Below are positions 26,525 through 36,515 of a DNA stretch of 64,000 bases, piece after piece. How positions within the stretch are numbered: the first letter of the stretch is position 1; each line of letters begins with the position of its first letter. The notes below the pieces were generated by a model. It was not told where the DNA came from, searched no databases, and was given only the letters and a program-made list of their open reading frames with translations. The translations under genes were made by a program, and so were the position numbers. Where the stretch lies: assembly GCA_019090615.1 (NCBI GenBank), contig JAHRVQ010000038.1, forward strand, positions 1 through 64,000, written 5' to 3'. Source of the DNA: Pseudomonadales bacterium (GTDB lineage: Bacteria > Pseudomonadota > Gammaproteobacteria > Pseudomonadales > Azotimanducaceae).

Positions 26525-27997
26525 ATGGCCAATTATTTTAATACGCTCTCACTACGGGACCAACTTGCTCAACTGGGCCAGTGTAGCTTTATGCATCAGG
26601 CAGAGTTCGAAGACGGCGTTAATGTACTTAAGGGTAAAAAACTGGTGGTCATTGGCTGTGGTTCTCAGGGCTTGAATCAGGGTTTGAACCTACGTGATAG
26701 TGGCCTGGATGTCTCCTATGCTTTGCGTCAGGCGGCAATCACCGAGCAGCGACAGAGCTGGAAAAATGCCACAGAAAATGGTTTTAACGTAGGTACTTAT
26801 CAGGATTTGATTCCTACCGCTGACCTGGTGCTCAATTTGACACCGGATAAGCAGCATACTTCAGTGGTTAATGAAGTGGTGCCACTGATGAAGAAAAACT
26901 CCTGCCTGTCGTATTCACATGGTTTTAATATTGTCGAAGAGGGTATGCAAATTCGTGAAGACATCACTGTTGTGATGGTGGCGCCGAAGTGCCCTGGTAC
27001 AGAGGTACGAGAAGAATATAAGCGCGGCTTTGGCGTGCCAACTTTAATCGCGATACATGAAGATAATGATCCCAGAGGTGAAGGTCTGGCGATTGCCAAG
27101 GCCTATGCAGCAGGTACTGGTGGGCATAAAGCCGGTGTATTGATGTCGTCGTTCATCGCTGAGGTCAAATCTGATTTGATGGGTGAACAAACCATTCTTT
27201 GTGGCATGTTACAAACTGGCTCGTTACTTTGTTTTGACAAGATGATTGACAAGGGGCTGAATGCGGGTTACGCATCAAAGTTGATTCAATACGGTTGGGA
27301 AACAGTCACTGAGGCCCTGAAGCATGGTGGTGTGACCAATATGATGGACCGTTTGTCTAATCCAGCAAAAATTAAAGCGTTTGATCTGGCTGAGTCCTTA
27401 AAGGAAATAATGTTGCCGCTGTATCAAAAACATATGGACGATATTATGAGTGGTGCTTTCTCGTCCGGTATGATGCAAGACTGGGCTAATGATGACGCGA
27501 AACTACTCGGTTGGAGAAAAGAAACCGGTGAAACCGAGTTTGAGACCACCACCAATGCAGACCAGGAAATTACCGAGCAGGAATTTTTTGACCACGGCAT
27601 CCTGATGGTGGCGATGGTAAAAGCTGGGGTAGAGCTGGCTTATGATACGATGGTGGCTGCGGGCATTAAAGAAGAATCCGCTTATTATGAATCACTCCAT
27701 GAAACGCCCTTAATTGCTAATACCATTGCCCGTAAAAAATTATGGGATATGAATAACACCATCTCAGATACAGCTGAATATGGGTGTTATCTTTACAATC
27801 ATGCCTGCGTCCCGTTACTGGGTGATTTTATGAAAAATGTAGATACTGACGTAATAGGTAGAGGCCTTGGGTTAAATGATAGTGGGGTTGATAATCAGCG
27901 GTTGATTGAGGTTAATAGCCAGATACGGAATCATTCGGTGGAACAGATTGGTGCGACCCTACGAGGTTATATGGGCGCAATGAAAAAAATCGTCTGA
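26525..27997 (+). CDS. ilvC: Ketol-acid reductoisomerase (class II, long form)
   Basis: Converts acetolactate or acetohydroxybutyrate to the dihydroxy acids in valine, leucine and isoleucine synthesis, using NADPH and Mg. It has 490 residues, the length of the long class II form known from E. coli IlvC. N-terminal Rossmann motif [39 protein letters not shown]; two knotted domains with [13 protein letters not shown] and the second-domain equivalent. The start [18 protein letters not shown] matches known IlvC N termini; an upstream ATG would add 48 unrelated residues. Monocistronic. Confidence 0.96.
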   Translation: MANYFNTLSLRDQLAQLGQCSFMHQAEFEDGVNVLKGKKLVVIGCGSQGLNQGLNLRDSGLDVSYALRQAAITEQRQSWKNATENGFNVGTYQDLIPTADLVLNLTPDKQHTSVVNEVVPLMKKNSCLSYSHGFNIVEEGMQIREDITVVMVAPKCPGTEVREEYKRGFGVPTLIAIHEDNDPRGEGLAIAKAYAAGTGGHKAGVLMSSFIAEVKSDLMGEQTILCGMLQTGSLLCFDKMIDKGLNAGYASKLIQYGWETVTEALKHGGVTNMMDRLSNPAKIKAFDLAESLKEIMLPLYQKHMDDIMSGAFSSGMMQDWANDDAKLLGWRKETGETEFETTTNADQEITEQEFFDHGILMVAMVKAGVELAYDTMVAAGIKEESAYYESLHETPLIANTIARKKLWDMNNTISDTAEYGCYLYNHACVPLLGDFMKNVDTDVIGRGLGLNDSGVDNQRLIEVNSQIRNHSVEQIGATLRGYMGAMKKIV

Positions 27998-28093
27998 TTT
28001 GTCATGTCAATCTAAGCCGCAGCTTCATTTTTTAAAAGCTCAGCCGCTGCGATTGCAAAGTACCTACATTGAATAACCGCGCTGGGATTAACT

Positions 28094-28117
28094 GGGCTAA
28101 ATAACCTGATTTAGCCC
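28094..28117. terminator. Perfect 9-bp hairpin between ilvC and modF
   Basis: GGGCTAAAT (28094-28102) and ATTTAGCCC (28109-28117) pair around AACCTG about 100 bp after the ilvC stop. There is no T-run after the stem, so it is not a textbook rho-independent terminator. Confidence 0.5.
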
Positions 28118-28230
28118 GCTAGCCGTTACAACCAGTCGGTTGGTTGCTGGGTTTGTTATTTTGTTTCAGACGTTTCCTGGATTAACGATCAGGCTGTTTC
28201 AAATACCCGTTGCCTTGCCTGATTTTAGTG

Positions 28231-28258
28231 GGCTTGTGAGTGTTTCTGTTCACAAGCC
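28231..28258. promoter_or_regulatory. 8-bp inverted repeat 30 bp upstream of modF
   Basis: GGCTTGTG (28231-28238) and CACAAGCC (28251-28258) flank a 12-nt spacer just upstream of the ATG chosen for modF and span a possible alternative GTG start at 28240. It could be an operator or a structured 5' leader. It does not match the ModE or Moco consensus as I know them. Confidence 0.45.
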
Positions 28259-28287
28259 TGAGTTGCCCAACCCTCCTGGTTCATTCC

Positions 28288-29700
28288 ATGCTCGATATTT
28301 TTGTTGATAATTGTGATATTAAATTTACCGATAGCTATTCGCTAGAGGGGATTTGTTGGCAGATATTAGCTGATCAGCATTGGGTGATTATCGGGCCTAA
28401 TGGCTCGGGCAAATCGGCATTGGCGGCTATGCTTGCGGGTGAGGGTAGCGTTGAGCGTGGTAAGCTAACAGGTTTGCCGGCTAATGTGCAGGTGGTTTCT
28501 TTTGAGGCGCAACGCGTGTTGATAGAGCAGCAGCGTGTCCTGGCTGAAGATGCAGACGCTGGTCAAGATCCGGCAGGGAGCAGTGCTCGGCGAATTGTTC
28601 AACAAAATAACCCCGACCCTGAATTGGTGCGACAATTGACCGATTTATTTGCTGTTGAGACATTGTTAGAAAGGCCTTTTCGGTCGCTGTCTACCGGTGA
28701 AACACGAAAGATATTGTTGTTGCGGGCGATTGCCAGTCAACCCGAGCTGCTTGTTCTGGATGAGCCTTATGAAGGTTTGGACGCTGCCATGCGGGTGGTG
28801 GTGGAGACTACGCTGAAATCGTTGGCGGCGAGTACAACGATGGTTTTTGTGCTTAATCGATTCGATCAAATACCTGCGTTTGTTACTCATCTGGCTTATG
28901 CTCAGGCTGCAACGATCATCCATAAGGTTGCTACAGATGATGTTGAAAAGGTTGTGGATATTAAGCAACTGCTGCATATCAAATCTACAAATTTAACGGT
29001 GCCGATGATGGATGAAACGACGCCTCGGCCAGCAATTAACGCCCAACAACCACTGGTTAGAATGCAAAATTTGCGGGTTGCCTATGGCGACCAGGTGGTA
29101 TTTGAAAATCTCGACTGGACCGTTGAGCCACACTCACATTGGCAGGTGACCGGTGCCAATGGCAGTGGCAAAACCTGTTTGTTGAATTTGATCACCGGTG
29201 ATCATCCACAATGTTATGTGAATGATATATTCGTCTTTGGCTTTCAACGTGGTAATGGGGAGAGTATCTGGCAAATCAAACAGTATATCGGCTATGTCTC
29301 TACCGCATTACAGTGGGAATATAGAGTCAGCATTGGTTTGCTTAATGTGATCATCTCCGGCTTTTATGACAGTATTGGTCTGTATCAGCAGGCCACTGAC
29401 CGACAAAAGCAGATCGCTTTGCAGTGGTTGGACCTGGTTGGTTTGAAAGACCGTGCCGATCAACCGTTTAATCAACTATCCTACGGCGATCAACGCCTGT
29501 TACTGATTGCCAGGGCGATGGTTAAACATCCCCATCTATTGATTCTTGATGAGCCCTGTCTGGGTCTGGACGACATTAATCGGCAACTGGTATTAACCCT
29601 GATTGAAAAAATTTGTGCTGATAGCCAGACTACAGTGATTTATGTTAATCATCATGCTGAGGATCGAATCACCGGTATCAGTAACTATTTGGCGCTGTGA
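28288..29700 (+). CDS. modF: Double ABC ATPase ModF
   Basis: A cytoplasmic protein of about 470 residues with two ABC ATPase domains and no membrane domain, matching E. coli ModF (PhrA). Domain 1: Walker A GPNGSGKSALAAML, signature LSTGETRK, Walker B LLVLDEPYEGLD. Domain 2: Walker A GANGSGKTCLLNLI, signature LSYGDQRLL, Walker B LLILDEPCLGLD. ModF is linked genetically to molybdate transport, though its exact role is unclear; no modABC is present here. An upstream GTG would add 16 residues that look non-conserved, so the ATG (MLDIFVDNCDI) is preferred. Confidence 0.85.
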   Translation: MLDIFVDNCDIKFTDSYSLEGICWQILADQHWVIIGPNGSGKSALAAMLAGEGSVERGKLTGLPANVQVVSFEAQRVLIEQQRVLAEDADAGQDPAGSSARRIVQQNNPDPELVRQLTDLFAVETLLERPFRSLSTGETRKILLLRAIASQPELLVLDEPYEGLDAAMRVVVETTLKSLAASTTMVFVLNRFDQIPAFVTHLAYAQAATIIHKVATDDVEKVVDIKQLLHIKSTNLTVPMMDETTPRPAINAQQPLVRMQNLRVAYGDQVVFENLDWTVEPHSHWQVTGANGSGKTCLLNLITGDHPQCYVNDIFVFGFQRGNGESIWQIKQYIGYVSTALQWEYRVSIGLLNVIISGFYDSIGLYQQATDRQKQIALQWLDLVGLKDRADQPFNQLSYGDQRLLLIARAMVKHPHLLILDEPCLGLDDINRQLVLTLIEKICADSQTTVIYVNHHAEDRITGISNYLAL

Positions 29701-29839
29701 CTGATTTATTTCCATGATGTCCCGGTGATATTTAATTGATTGGTATCTTTATGGCGATTCGCTAGTCTGGCTAATTTTTTATTTTTAAGAACAAGGCGAT
29801 TTTTGATGCAGACTAATAAAGGCAGAGGGGTGAGTCTAT

Positions 29840-30709
29840 ATGAACTTTGATGCTCAATTAGATCATTTTGACAATCAGTGTCAGGTTATAGAAACAGCCT
29901 GTGGTGAAGGTAAAATGCCATTTAGAGTGTGGTCGCCTAAAGTCAGGGATGCAGGCATCAGTCAGAACCTGGTATTGCTCCATGGAGGGTCTGGTTCGTG
30001 GAATCATTGGGTGAAAAATATAGACGCGCTGGCGGTCAGGCACCAGTTAATTATTCCCGATTTGCCCGGTTTTGGTGACGCCGCAGCGTTGGCCGAGGGT
30101 TATCAACCACAGGACACTGCAGATTGGGTGGCCAGCGGGATTCAGCAAGTCATCGGTAACCAACAGTATCACTTCGTGGCATTTTCCTGGGGCAGTGTGA
30201 TTGCGGCGCTGATTGCAGCCCAGCAACCCGTTCAGGTGAAATCAATCATGCTGATCGGCCCAGCATCAATGGGTATGATGCCTAAGCCATTGGCAAGGAA
30301 AGATTTAATTCCTCGTAATGCTGATATGACACTGGCCGAGATTGATGCAGTTAATAAAGAAAACCTCAGTCGGTTGATGATTTATGATAAAAATAAAATT
30401 GATGATTTTGCGGTATTCCTGCAAACCTTGAATACTCGACGGGCGCGTTATCGTTCTCCTCGATTTATTGATGGTACCTATGTACTGGATGGCCTGGCAG
30501 AAACGAAGATGCCGCTGTTTATACTTTATGGTGATCGAGATGCCTCTGCGTACCCTAATCTTGATGACAGGGAAGCCAGGGCAAGGCAGGTGCGGCCGGA
30601 CGTTCGATTTGAACTGGTGCCTGATCGTGGTCACTGGTTGCCCTATGAGGCACCGGAGCTTGTTAATAGCCAATGTCTGAACTGGATTGAAGCGCATTCG
30701 GGCAGCTAA
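29840..30709 (+). CDS. Alpha/beta hydrolase
   Basis: A 289-residue alpha/beta-hydrolase-fold enzyme. Oxyanion-side motif LVLLHGGSGSWNHW, nucleophile elbow AFSWGSV (Ala replaces the first Gly of GxSxG), acid in YGDRDA and catalytic His in DRGHWLPYEAPE. The pattern resembles meta-cleavage-product hydrolases and esterases of aromatic or cyclic ketone breakdown, but the substrate is unknown. A GAGGGG ribosome site precedes the ATG. It is convergent with the Atm1-like exporter. Confidence 0.87.
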   Translation: MNFDAQLDHFDNQCQVIETACGEGKMPFRVWSPKVRDAGISQNLVLLHGGSGSWNHWVKNIDALAVRHQLIIPDLPGFGDAAALAEGYQPQDTADWVASGIQQVIGNQQYHFVAFSWGSVIAALIAAQQPVQVKSIMLIGPASMGMMPKPLARKDLIPRNADMTLAEIDAVNKENLSRLMIYDKNKIDDFAVFLQTLNTRRARYRSPRFIDGTYVLDGLAETKMPLFILYGDRDASAYPNLDDREARARQVRPDVRFELVPDRGHWLPYEAPELVNSQCLNWIEAHSGS

Positions 30710-30724
30710 AATTAAATTCTAGCT
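30705..30724. terminator. Weak hairpin between convergent genes
   Basis: AGCTA (30704-30708) and TAGCT (30720-30724) with an AT-rich loop, followed by TTT on the plus strand. It sits at the stop of the alpha/beta hydrolase gene and may serve as its terminator; the stem is short. Confidence 0.3.
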
Positions 30725-30744
30725 TTTAATAAGTTGAAATATAA

Positions 30745-32526
30745 TTAGGTGGTTTGTTCCTGCTGGGTATCCCAGAGTTCGCGGTATACACCGTTGAGTT
30801 CGATTAAGTAACGATGGGTGCCGGTTTCGACGACCTGGCCGTCAACTAATACGATGATTTTATCGGCATTGGCGATGGTGGATAAGCGATGCGCGATAAT
30901 GATAGTGGTATGGCCTTCAGAGACATCATCAATTGCCTGCATGATGGCGCTTTCAGAGACAGAATCAAGGGAAGACGTAGCTTCGTCAAAAACCAGAAAT
31001 GCCGGTCTTTTTAAGATTGCACGGGCAATGGCGACGCGTTGCTTTTCGCCGCCGGATAATTTGAGGCCGCGTTCACCCACAACAGTTTCCATGCCGTCGG
31101 GTAATCTGCTGATTAAGTTATCAAGTTTGGCCAGTGATGCAGCTTGCCTGACCTGATCTACGCCGGCATTAATATCACCATAACGAATGTTGTCAAACAA
31201 AGAAGCGTTAAACAGGGTAGTATCCTGTGGGACATTACCAAAGGCTTTTCGCAGGCTGTCTAAATCGATATCATTGATCGCGATGCCGTCAATTTCTATA
31301 TTGCCGGCGTCTATATCATAAAATCGGAACAGTAGTTTTGCGATGGTTGATTTGCCTGAACCGCTAGGCCCGATCAAGGCCACTTTTTGTCGTGGCAAAA
31401 TACTAAAAGATACGTTATTCAGGATCTCCCTTTTACCGTCGTAGCTAAAATTCACCGCATTAAAATTGATGCTGCCGCTAATGTTGTTTAACGGTTTGCT
31501 GCCAGGATTATTTTGAATAGTTGGCTGAGTATTTAAAATAGTGAACATCTGTTCGACATCGGTAAAGCAGCGTTTCATTTCACGATAAATACCACCCAAT
31601 TGGTTGAGCGGCATAAATACCTGAATGGCAAAGGCATTAATGGCGACGAAGTCACCGATGGTGAGTTGGCCCTCCAGTACCTGCCGAGTGGCAAAAAGCA
31701 TCATGCCAAACATGCCGGCATGAACGAAGAAAGATTGGCCAGCATTGAGGCCTGCAAGCGAGTAGCGGTTTCTTCGGCGAGCACTTTCCCAAATGATCAA
31801 ATCTTCATCATAAAGTTGGTTCTCCAGTTGTTCATTGCCAAAGTACTTGACCGTTTCAAAGTTGATCAGGCTATCTATGGCGCGGGTATTAGCGCGCGAA
31901 TTGGCTTCGTTGGATTCTCTAATAAAAGGCGTACGCCAGTCCGTGACCTTAACCGTATAAGTGGCGTAGAAAATGGTTGCGATAAGTATGATGGCAGCAT
32001 AAAGCCAATGATAACTGGTAAATAGCACCAGGCTGACACCACCTACGCCGAGAAACATATTTAGAATTTGAAACGTCAGGATGCGCAATAGCGCCGCGAT
32101 TGCGCTCACGCCGCGATCCATGTCACGGCTAATTGCTCCGGTTCGACGGGATAAATGGTATTCGAGATCTAACTGATGCAGGTGCGATAAAAGGGTCAGG
32201 GAAACGCGTCGCATGGCACGTACGGTCACAGTTCCATACACTGCCAGGGTCAGTTCTCGAAGCGCGACACCAACAAACCGGACAAAAACATAGGCTGCGA
32301 CCAAAGCGAGCGGGACAGCCAGCAGTTGGGCATTTTCATGGCTGAGCTGATCAACAATATCCTTTAACAGGAATGGCAGGACCAGCGTTGCTGCGGTAAC
32401 TGTGACTAATATGCCCAGGGCGAGTAAAATTCGATAGCGATATTCTGCAAAAAATGGCGTAAGTAGCCTTAGCGTCTGCCAATCTTTGGCGGATAAAAAA
32501 AAGTTTGAGCGAGGATAGGGTTTCAA
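30745..32526 (-). CDS. Atm1-type ABC transporter (heavy metal / glutathione-conjugate exporter family)
   Basis: A 593-residue fused membrane-ATPase exporter, expected as a homodimer in the inner membrane. Atm1/HMT1-group motifs are present: YHLSRRTGAISRDMDRGV near residue 122 and SLINFETVKYFGNE near 215. The ATPase domain has Walker A GPSGSGKST, signature LSGGEKQR and Walker B LVFDEATSSLD. Family members export glutathione-related sulfur compounds or metal-thiol conjugates. The start is a TTG with no ATG nearby that keeps the N terminus. Confidence 0.88.
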   Translation of the reverse strand: MKPYPRSNFFLSAKDWQTLRLLTPFFAEYRYRILLALGILVTVTAATLVLPFLLKDIVDQLSHENAQLLAVPLALVAAYVFVRFVGVALRELTLAVYGTVTVRAMRRVSLTLLSHLHQLDLEYHLSRRTGAISRDMDRGVSAIAALLRILTFQILNMFLGVGGVSLVLFTSYHWLYAAIILIATIFYATYTVKVTDWRTPFIRESNEANSRANTRAIDSLINFETVKYFGNEQLENQLYDEDLIIWESARRRNRYSLAGLNAGQSFFVHAGMFGMMLFATRQVLEGQLTIGDFVAINAFAIQVFMPLNQLGGIYREMKRCFTDVEQMFTILNTQPTIQNNPGSKPLNNISGSINFNAVNFSYDGKREILNNVSFSILPRQKVALIGPSGSGKSTIAKLLFRFYDIDAGNIEIDGIAINDIDLDSLRKAFGNVPQDTTLFNASLFDNIRYGDINAGVDQVRQAASLAKLDNLISRLPDGMETVVGERGLKLSGGEKQRVAIARAILKRPAFLVFDEATSSLDSVSESAIMQAIDDVSEGHTTIIIAHRLSTIANADKIIVLVDGQVVETGTHRYLIELNGVYRELWDTQQEQTT

Positions 32527-32868
32527 AATAACTCAAATTGATAAGGGGTAATGTATCGATTGGCCAGCGATTGCCTGATTAAGGTCCGTATACGCCACTG
32601 GGATGTCTAATCACTGGTCTGTAAATTGATCAGCCTGAGCCTGTTAAAGTTTGCCATTTTATCGGCGTTTCGCAGGCTAAATTCATTACCGTGAATTAGT
32701 TGCCTAGTTTAGCCCCGCTGGATTCTTTTTCAAGTGCGTGGTTGGCTGATGGAGCCAGGGTACAGATTGTTTGAGCGAAGCTTAGAGGGTTATAACTGAC
32801 AAAAATGATCATTTATCTAGTGCCGATATTCTGTTCTAATCGCGGCCTTCGAAAAATGAGATTGTGGT
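32527..32868. other. Divergent intergenic region with dyad
   Basis: About 340 bp between the Atm1-like exporter and the monooxygenase. A dyad AATTCA-TTACCG-TGAATT (32680-32697) could be an operator. No open frame or strong promoter box is evident. Confidence 0.4.
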
Positions 32869-34485
32869 ATGTCTGAAGTCATTGAAGTTGATGTGGTAGT
32901 TGTTGGAGCAGGTTTCGCTGGGATGTATATGTTACATAAGCTACGCGAACAGCAGCTTAATGTGCAGGTGATTGAGGCAGGCGATGATGTCGGTGGAACC
33001 TGGTACTGGAATCGCTATCCAGGTGCTCGTTGTGATGTTGAAAGTATGGAATATTCTTATCAGTTTTCTGAAGAATTACAGCAGCAATGGAACTGGAGTG
33101 AACGCTATGCGGCACAACCAGAGATCCTTAAATATGCTAGTCATGTGGCTGATCGATTTGACTTGCGAGATAATATCCAGTTTGAACGGCGGGTAGTTTC
33201 TGCCAGTTTTGATGAATCCTGTCATAAATGGTTAGTTACCACTGATCAGGGCGATCGATATAAGGCAACTTTTTGCATTATGGGCACTGGCTGCCTGTCA
33301 TCGACTAATTTGCCAGATTTTGCGGGTCTAAATGATTTTAAAGGCAATTGGTACCATACTGGGCAATGGCCGAAGGAAGGTGTGGACTTTACGGGTAAGC
33401 GGGTAGCCGTGGTGGGTACTGGTTCCTCCGCTATACAGTCAATTCCACATATTGCTGCCCAGGCAGCGCACTTAACGGTTTTTCAGCGTACCGCTAATTT
33501 TTCTATTCCTGCCCATAATGGGCCGCTGGCAGATGATTTTGTGCGGCAAATAAAAAGTGAATATGCCGAGTTCAGGAAAGAAAACCGCAACATGCATGGT
33601 GGCTTTGGCAGTCGATTTGTCCGCAGTAAAGAGTCTATTTTGTCAGTTGGAGACGATGAGCGAGAGCAACAGTTTGAAGAAAATTGGGCGCTTGGTGGGT
33701 TCCAGTTTCTTAATGCGTTTGCCGATTTAAGTAGTAGCACTGAGACTAACCAGTTTGCCGCAGATTTTGTGCGTAAAAAAATTCGCGCTATGGTGGATGA
33801 CGAAGCGACCGCTACGTTGTTGTGCCCTGAGCAAATTATTGGCTGTAAGCGATTATGTGTCGATATTGACTATTACCAGACCTACAACCGTCCCAATGTG
33901 AGCCTGGTCAGTGTGAAGGATAATCCGATACAGGGTTTAACTGAAAATGGCCTGATGACTACTGAGCAAGAATATGAATTTGATATAATTGTTTTTGCGA
34001 CCGGATTTGATGCCATGACGGGTTCGCTATTAAAAATGGATATAAGCGGTAAAGATGGCGCTACGCTGGCAGATAAGTGGCATGCTGGGCCACATACGCT
34101 GCTGGGTTTGCAGGTTAACGGCTTTCCTAATCTTTTCACTATATCCGGTCCAGGTAGCCCTTCGGTGTTGAGTAACATGGTGGTGTCTATTCAACAGCAT
34201 GTCGACTGGATTTCGGATTGTATTGCCCATATGCGGCTAAATTCCTTTACTTATATCGAAGCAGAATTGGCAGCAGAGCAAGCCTGGGTTAAGCATACCA
34301 ATGAGATTGCTGATCGCACGCTTTATCCGACCTGTAACTCCTGGTATCTGGGTGCCAATATTCCAGGCAAAGTCAGGGTTTTTATGCCGTATGTTGGTGG
34401 TTTGCCCGCTTATGCAAAAAAATGTGATGAAGTTGCTAAGCGTGGTTATGAAGGTTTTTTAATGCAATCGGGGGGTCTTCGGTAA
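32869..34485 (+). CDS. Baeyer-Villiger flavin monooxygenase
   Basis: A 538-residue FAD and NADPH-dependent class B monooxygenase that inserts oxygen next to a ketone to give an ester or lactone. Visible: FAD Rossmann VVVGAGFAGMYMLHKL at the N terminus, GGTWYWNRYPGARCDVESMEYSYQF, the Baeyer-Villiger fingerprint FKGNWYHTGQWP near residue 163, and the NADPH motif VAVVGTGSSAIQSIP. Length matches cyclohexanone-type enzymes. The substrate is not known. The last 50 bp overlap the opposite-strand AraC-family gene. Together with the nearby alpha/beta hydrolase and SDR this could form an alcohol-ketone-lactone-acid route, which is inference. Confidence 0.93.
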   Translation: MSEVIEVDVVVVGAGFAGMYMLHKLREQQLNVQVIEAGDDVGGTWYWNRYPGARCDVESMEYSYQFSEELQQQWNWSERYAAQPEILKYASHVADRFDLRDNIQFERRVVSASFDESCHKWLVTTDQGDRYKATFCIMGTGCLSSTNLPDFAGLNDFKGNWYHTGQWPKEGVDFTGKRVAVVGTGSSAIQSIPHIAAQAAHLTVFQRTANFSIPAHNGPLADDFVRQIKSEYAEFRKENRNMHGGFGSRFVRSKESILSVGDDEREQQFEENWALGGFQFLNAFADLSSSTETNQFAADFVRKKIRAMVDDEATATLLCPEQIIGCKRLCVDIDYYQTYNRPNVSLVSVKDNPIQGLTENGLMTTEQEYEFDIIVFATGFDAMTGSLLKMDISGKDGATLADKWHAGPHTLLGLQVNGFPNLFTISGPGSPSVLSNMVVSIQQHVDWISDCIAHMRLNSFTYIEAELAAEQAWVKHTNEIADRTLYPTCNSWYLGANIPGKVRVFMPYVGGLPAYAKKCDEVAKRGYEGFLMQSGGLR

Positions 34486-35335
34486 ACAGTTTTACATAGT
34501 CTTTATATAGCTTGTCAGCATCCTTAAAGCCGTAATGAGTAACGCATTGCGGAAAAGTCCGATTGGCCAAAATTAGGTCACGCCGGACCAGGTTGAGTGT
34601 ATAAGCCGCCTCAAACTGCTGGCAGCTAATACCTATTGCGGCCTTAAATGCGCGGTTCAGTTTTTGGTTGCTGGTGTCCAGAGGTGTCCGTTGTAGTATC
34701 GCCTCTACCGCTGCCTCAACTGGATCTTCATTTAGCCTGATAGTATTATTTGTTTCCTGGCCATTGAGGATTTCACAGATCGCGAGTACCAGATGAGTTA
34801 TTTGTAAATCCAGGGCGCTGGGTATAGTGGCATGCTGGGTAATGTAATCTAATCTGCCGATGAGGCGATTAGATATTTCATTGGGGAGCTCAAAAGTTGA
34901 TGAGGGGCTAAGAATGGTAGTGTCGACTATGTTGAGTGCATGTTTGGCTAATAGAGATGGCTGGACCGTAAGTAGGTAATATTCACTGCCCTCGATACCG
35001 GTTGTCCACATTGGGCTTTGTGGTTTTAGTATGTGAATAGTGTTGCGATGTTGTGGGTTATGTAAGACTCCAGCGCCCAGTTTATCATGGGGTTTGATAG
35101 CTAAATAAATTCTACCAAGAGGGGGGGTGTACTGTAAAATTGCGGTGCTATTGAGTTTTAGTCGGCCAAGAAAACTTTTAGTTGTGGAAAAGCTGTCTAA
35201 CTCAGCGATGCTGCTCGCGTTAGATGGTAGTTGTTGTATCTGATGGCAGTTTAGTTCGCCGAAGTCAAATGACTGGCCCTGCGCTGGCGTTAGCAGTTTT
35301 TTGTTTTTCATGCTGCGACTTAATGGGTATGCCAT
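34436..35335 (-). CDS. AraC-family transcriptional regulator (first of pair)
   Basis: A 299-residue protein with a unique N-terminal sensing region and a C-terminal AraC-like double helix-turn-helix (about 205-295; ISCQQFEAAYTLNLVRRDLI and VTHYGFKDADKLYKDYVKLF). The second helix-turn-helix is less canonical than usual (the A/G-F..xSxFxRxF pattern is degraded). Its 3' end overlaps the monooxygenase gene by 50 bp on the opposite strand. It follows the second AraC-family gene by 20 bp and is probably cotranscribed with it. Likely to control the monooxygenase, by proximity only. Confidence 0.75.
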   Translation of the reverse strand: MAYPLSRSMKNKKLLTPAQGQSFDFGELNCHQIQQLPSNASSIAELDSFSTTKSFLGRLKLNSTAILQYTPPLGRIYLAIKPHDKLGAGVLHNPQHRNTIHILKPQSPMWTTGIEGSEYYLLTVQPSLLAKHALNIVDTTILSPSSTFELPNEISNRLIGRLDYITQHATIPSALDLQITHLVLAICEILNGQETNNTIRLNEDPVEAAVEAILQRTPLDTSNQKLNRAFKAAIGISCQQFEAAYTLNLVRRDLILANRTFPQCVTHYGFKDADKLYKDYVKLFTEDPPIALKNLHNHA

Positions 35336-35355
35336 TGAGTGTAAACCTTATGTTA

Positions 35356-36267
35356 TTATAAGGCGCTGCTTGAGCGTCTGGTTGTGGAGGGTGTCTCTCC
35401 ATATAGTGCTTTATAATTCTTACTTAAATTGCCCAAATGGGAAAGGCCAACCTCATTGCCTAAATACATAATCTCCATGTTAGGGTTGTCTAATATTTTT
35501 TCACGTAGCAAGTTGATGCGGTAAAAATCAATATATTGTTTCGGTGTCATTAGTAATACCTGCTTAAACGCATATTCTAAGGTTCTAATGCTGGCAAAAG
35601 ATTTTTTTGCGACGAGAGCAGGGGTGAGTAATCTAGGGTCTTCGTTGGCTATAACAGATGTTGCGCGCTGCACCACACGGCTGCGACTGGTGTTAAAAGT
35701 ATATTCAGGTTGTAGCGATGTGGCCGATAACAGAGTCGTCAATAAATCGACTAATTCCATATGAAATTCGCGTTGACTCATTTCGGTGCGCATTAACATT
35801 TCGATGCGTTTAATGAGTTTAAGTCTAAGATTGTGGGAAATTTCCAGGATGCGTTGCGCCTGAGGGATGTTTAGTTGAAGCAGGTTGGTACGCAAATCCT
35901 CGTCAATAAGTTGTTTGTGGATGCCGACAGTATAAACAATGGCACCCGGTGTCATGATGTAGTTTGATTTGGTACCGCCGACGGATATGCATACTGTTTG
36001 GGGTTTTTCTAAATGATTGCCATTGACTAGAACTGGTGACGAAGTGTTAGCTCGAATAGAAAGAATAAGCCAGTTATTTATAAGGTTGCCTTCGTGTAGC
36101 GTCATGGTCCTGTTATTTTTTATCTGAATAAATCCTTGTTTCGTTTGTCGGCAGGACTTTTCTCCGAGCGGAGAGGCATAACCAAGAACTTTAACTCGTC
36201 CGTTAAGATGAAAGTCAAGATGTTGCTCGGGGTTATATGATACGAGTCTACTACAGGGTTCTAACAT
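35356..36267 (-). CDS. AraC-family transcriptional regulator (second of pair)
   Basis: A 303-residue regulator with an N-terminal ligand-binding-like region and a C-terminal AraC/XylS domain (LVAKKSFASIRTLEYAFKQVLLMTPKQYIDFYRINLLREKIL, then LGNEVGLSHLGNLSKNYKALYGETPS). The FKQVLLMTPKQYI segment and the YKALYGETPS end are typical. It is the upstream gene of a two-regulator transcription unit, 20 bp before its neighbour. The two proteins are similar in size and fold and could be ancient paralogs, though by eye their sequences have drifted far. Confidence 0.85.
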   Translation of the reverse strand: MLEPCSRLVSYNPEQHLDFHLNGRVKVLGYASPLGEKSCRQTKQGFIQIKNNRTMTLHEGNLINNWLILSIRANTSSPVLVNGNHLEKPQTVCISVGGTKSNYIMTPGAIVYTVGIHKQLIDEDLRTNLLQLNIPQAQRILEISHNLRLKLIKRIEMLMRTEMSQREFHMELVDLLTTLLSATSLQPEYTFNTSRSRVVQRATSVIANEDPRLLTPALVAKKSFASIRTLEYAFKQVLLMTPKQYIDFYRINLLREKILDNPNMEIMYLGNEVGLSHLGNLSKNYKALYGETPSTTRRSSSAL

Positions 36268-36515
36268 TTTATTCTCAATTTACGCTTAACAAACGTAATA
36301 GCCACTAACGTCTGAGTATTGCGCCATGAACATAATTTACTACTATTTTGTATTTGAAATTATAAATGAGGTGCGCTGAAGAAAATGTGAACTGTTTAGA
36401 AGAAAATGAAAAATATTGATCCACAAAGCCATAAAAGATAGAGCTAATTGCGAATATAAGCAAATGGCTTTCTGATTAGCCGTTAAAATAGGGGCAGTTA
36501 TTGAGAGATTGATAA

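Noticed and set aside
34436-34485. Frameshift or misassembly at the monooxygenase/AraC overlap
   Set aside because: Both frames are intact and the overlap is at unconserved C termini, so an antisense overlap is more likely than an error.
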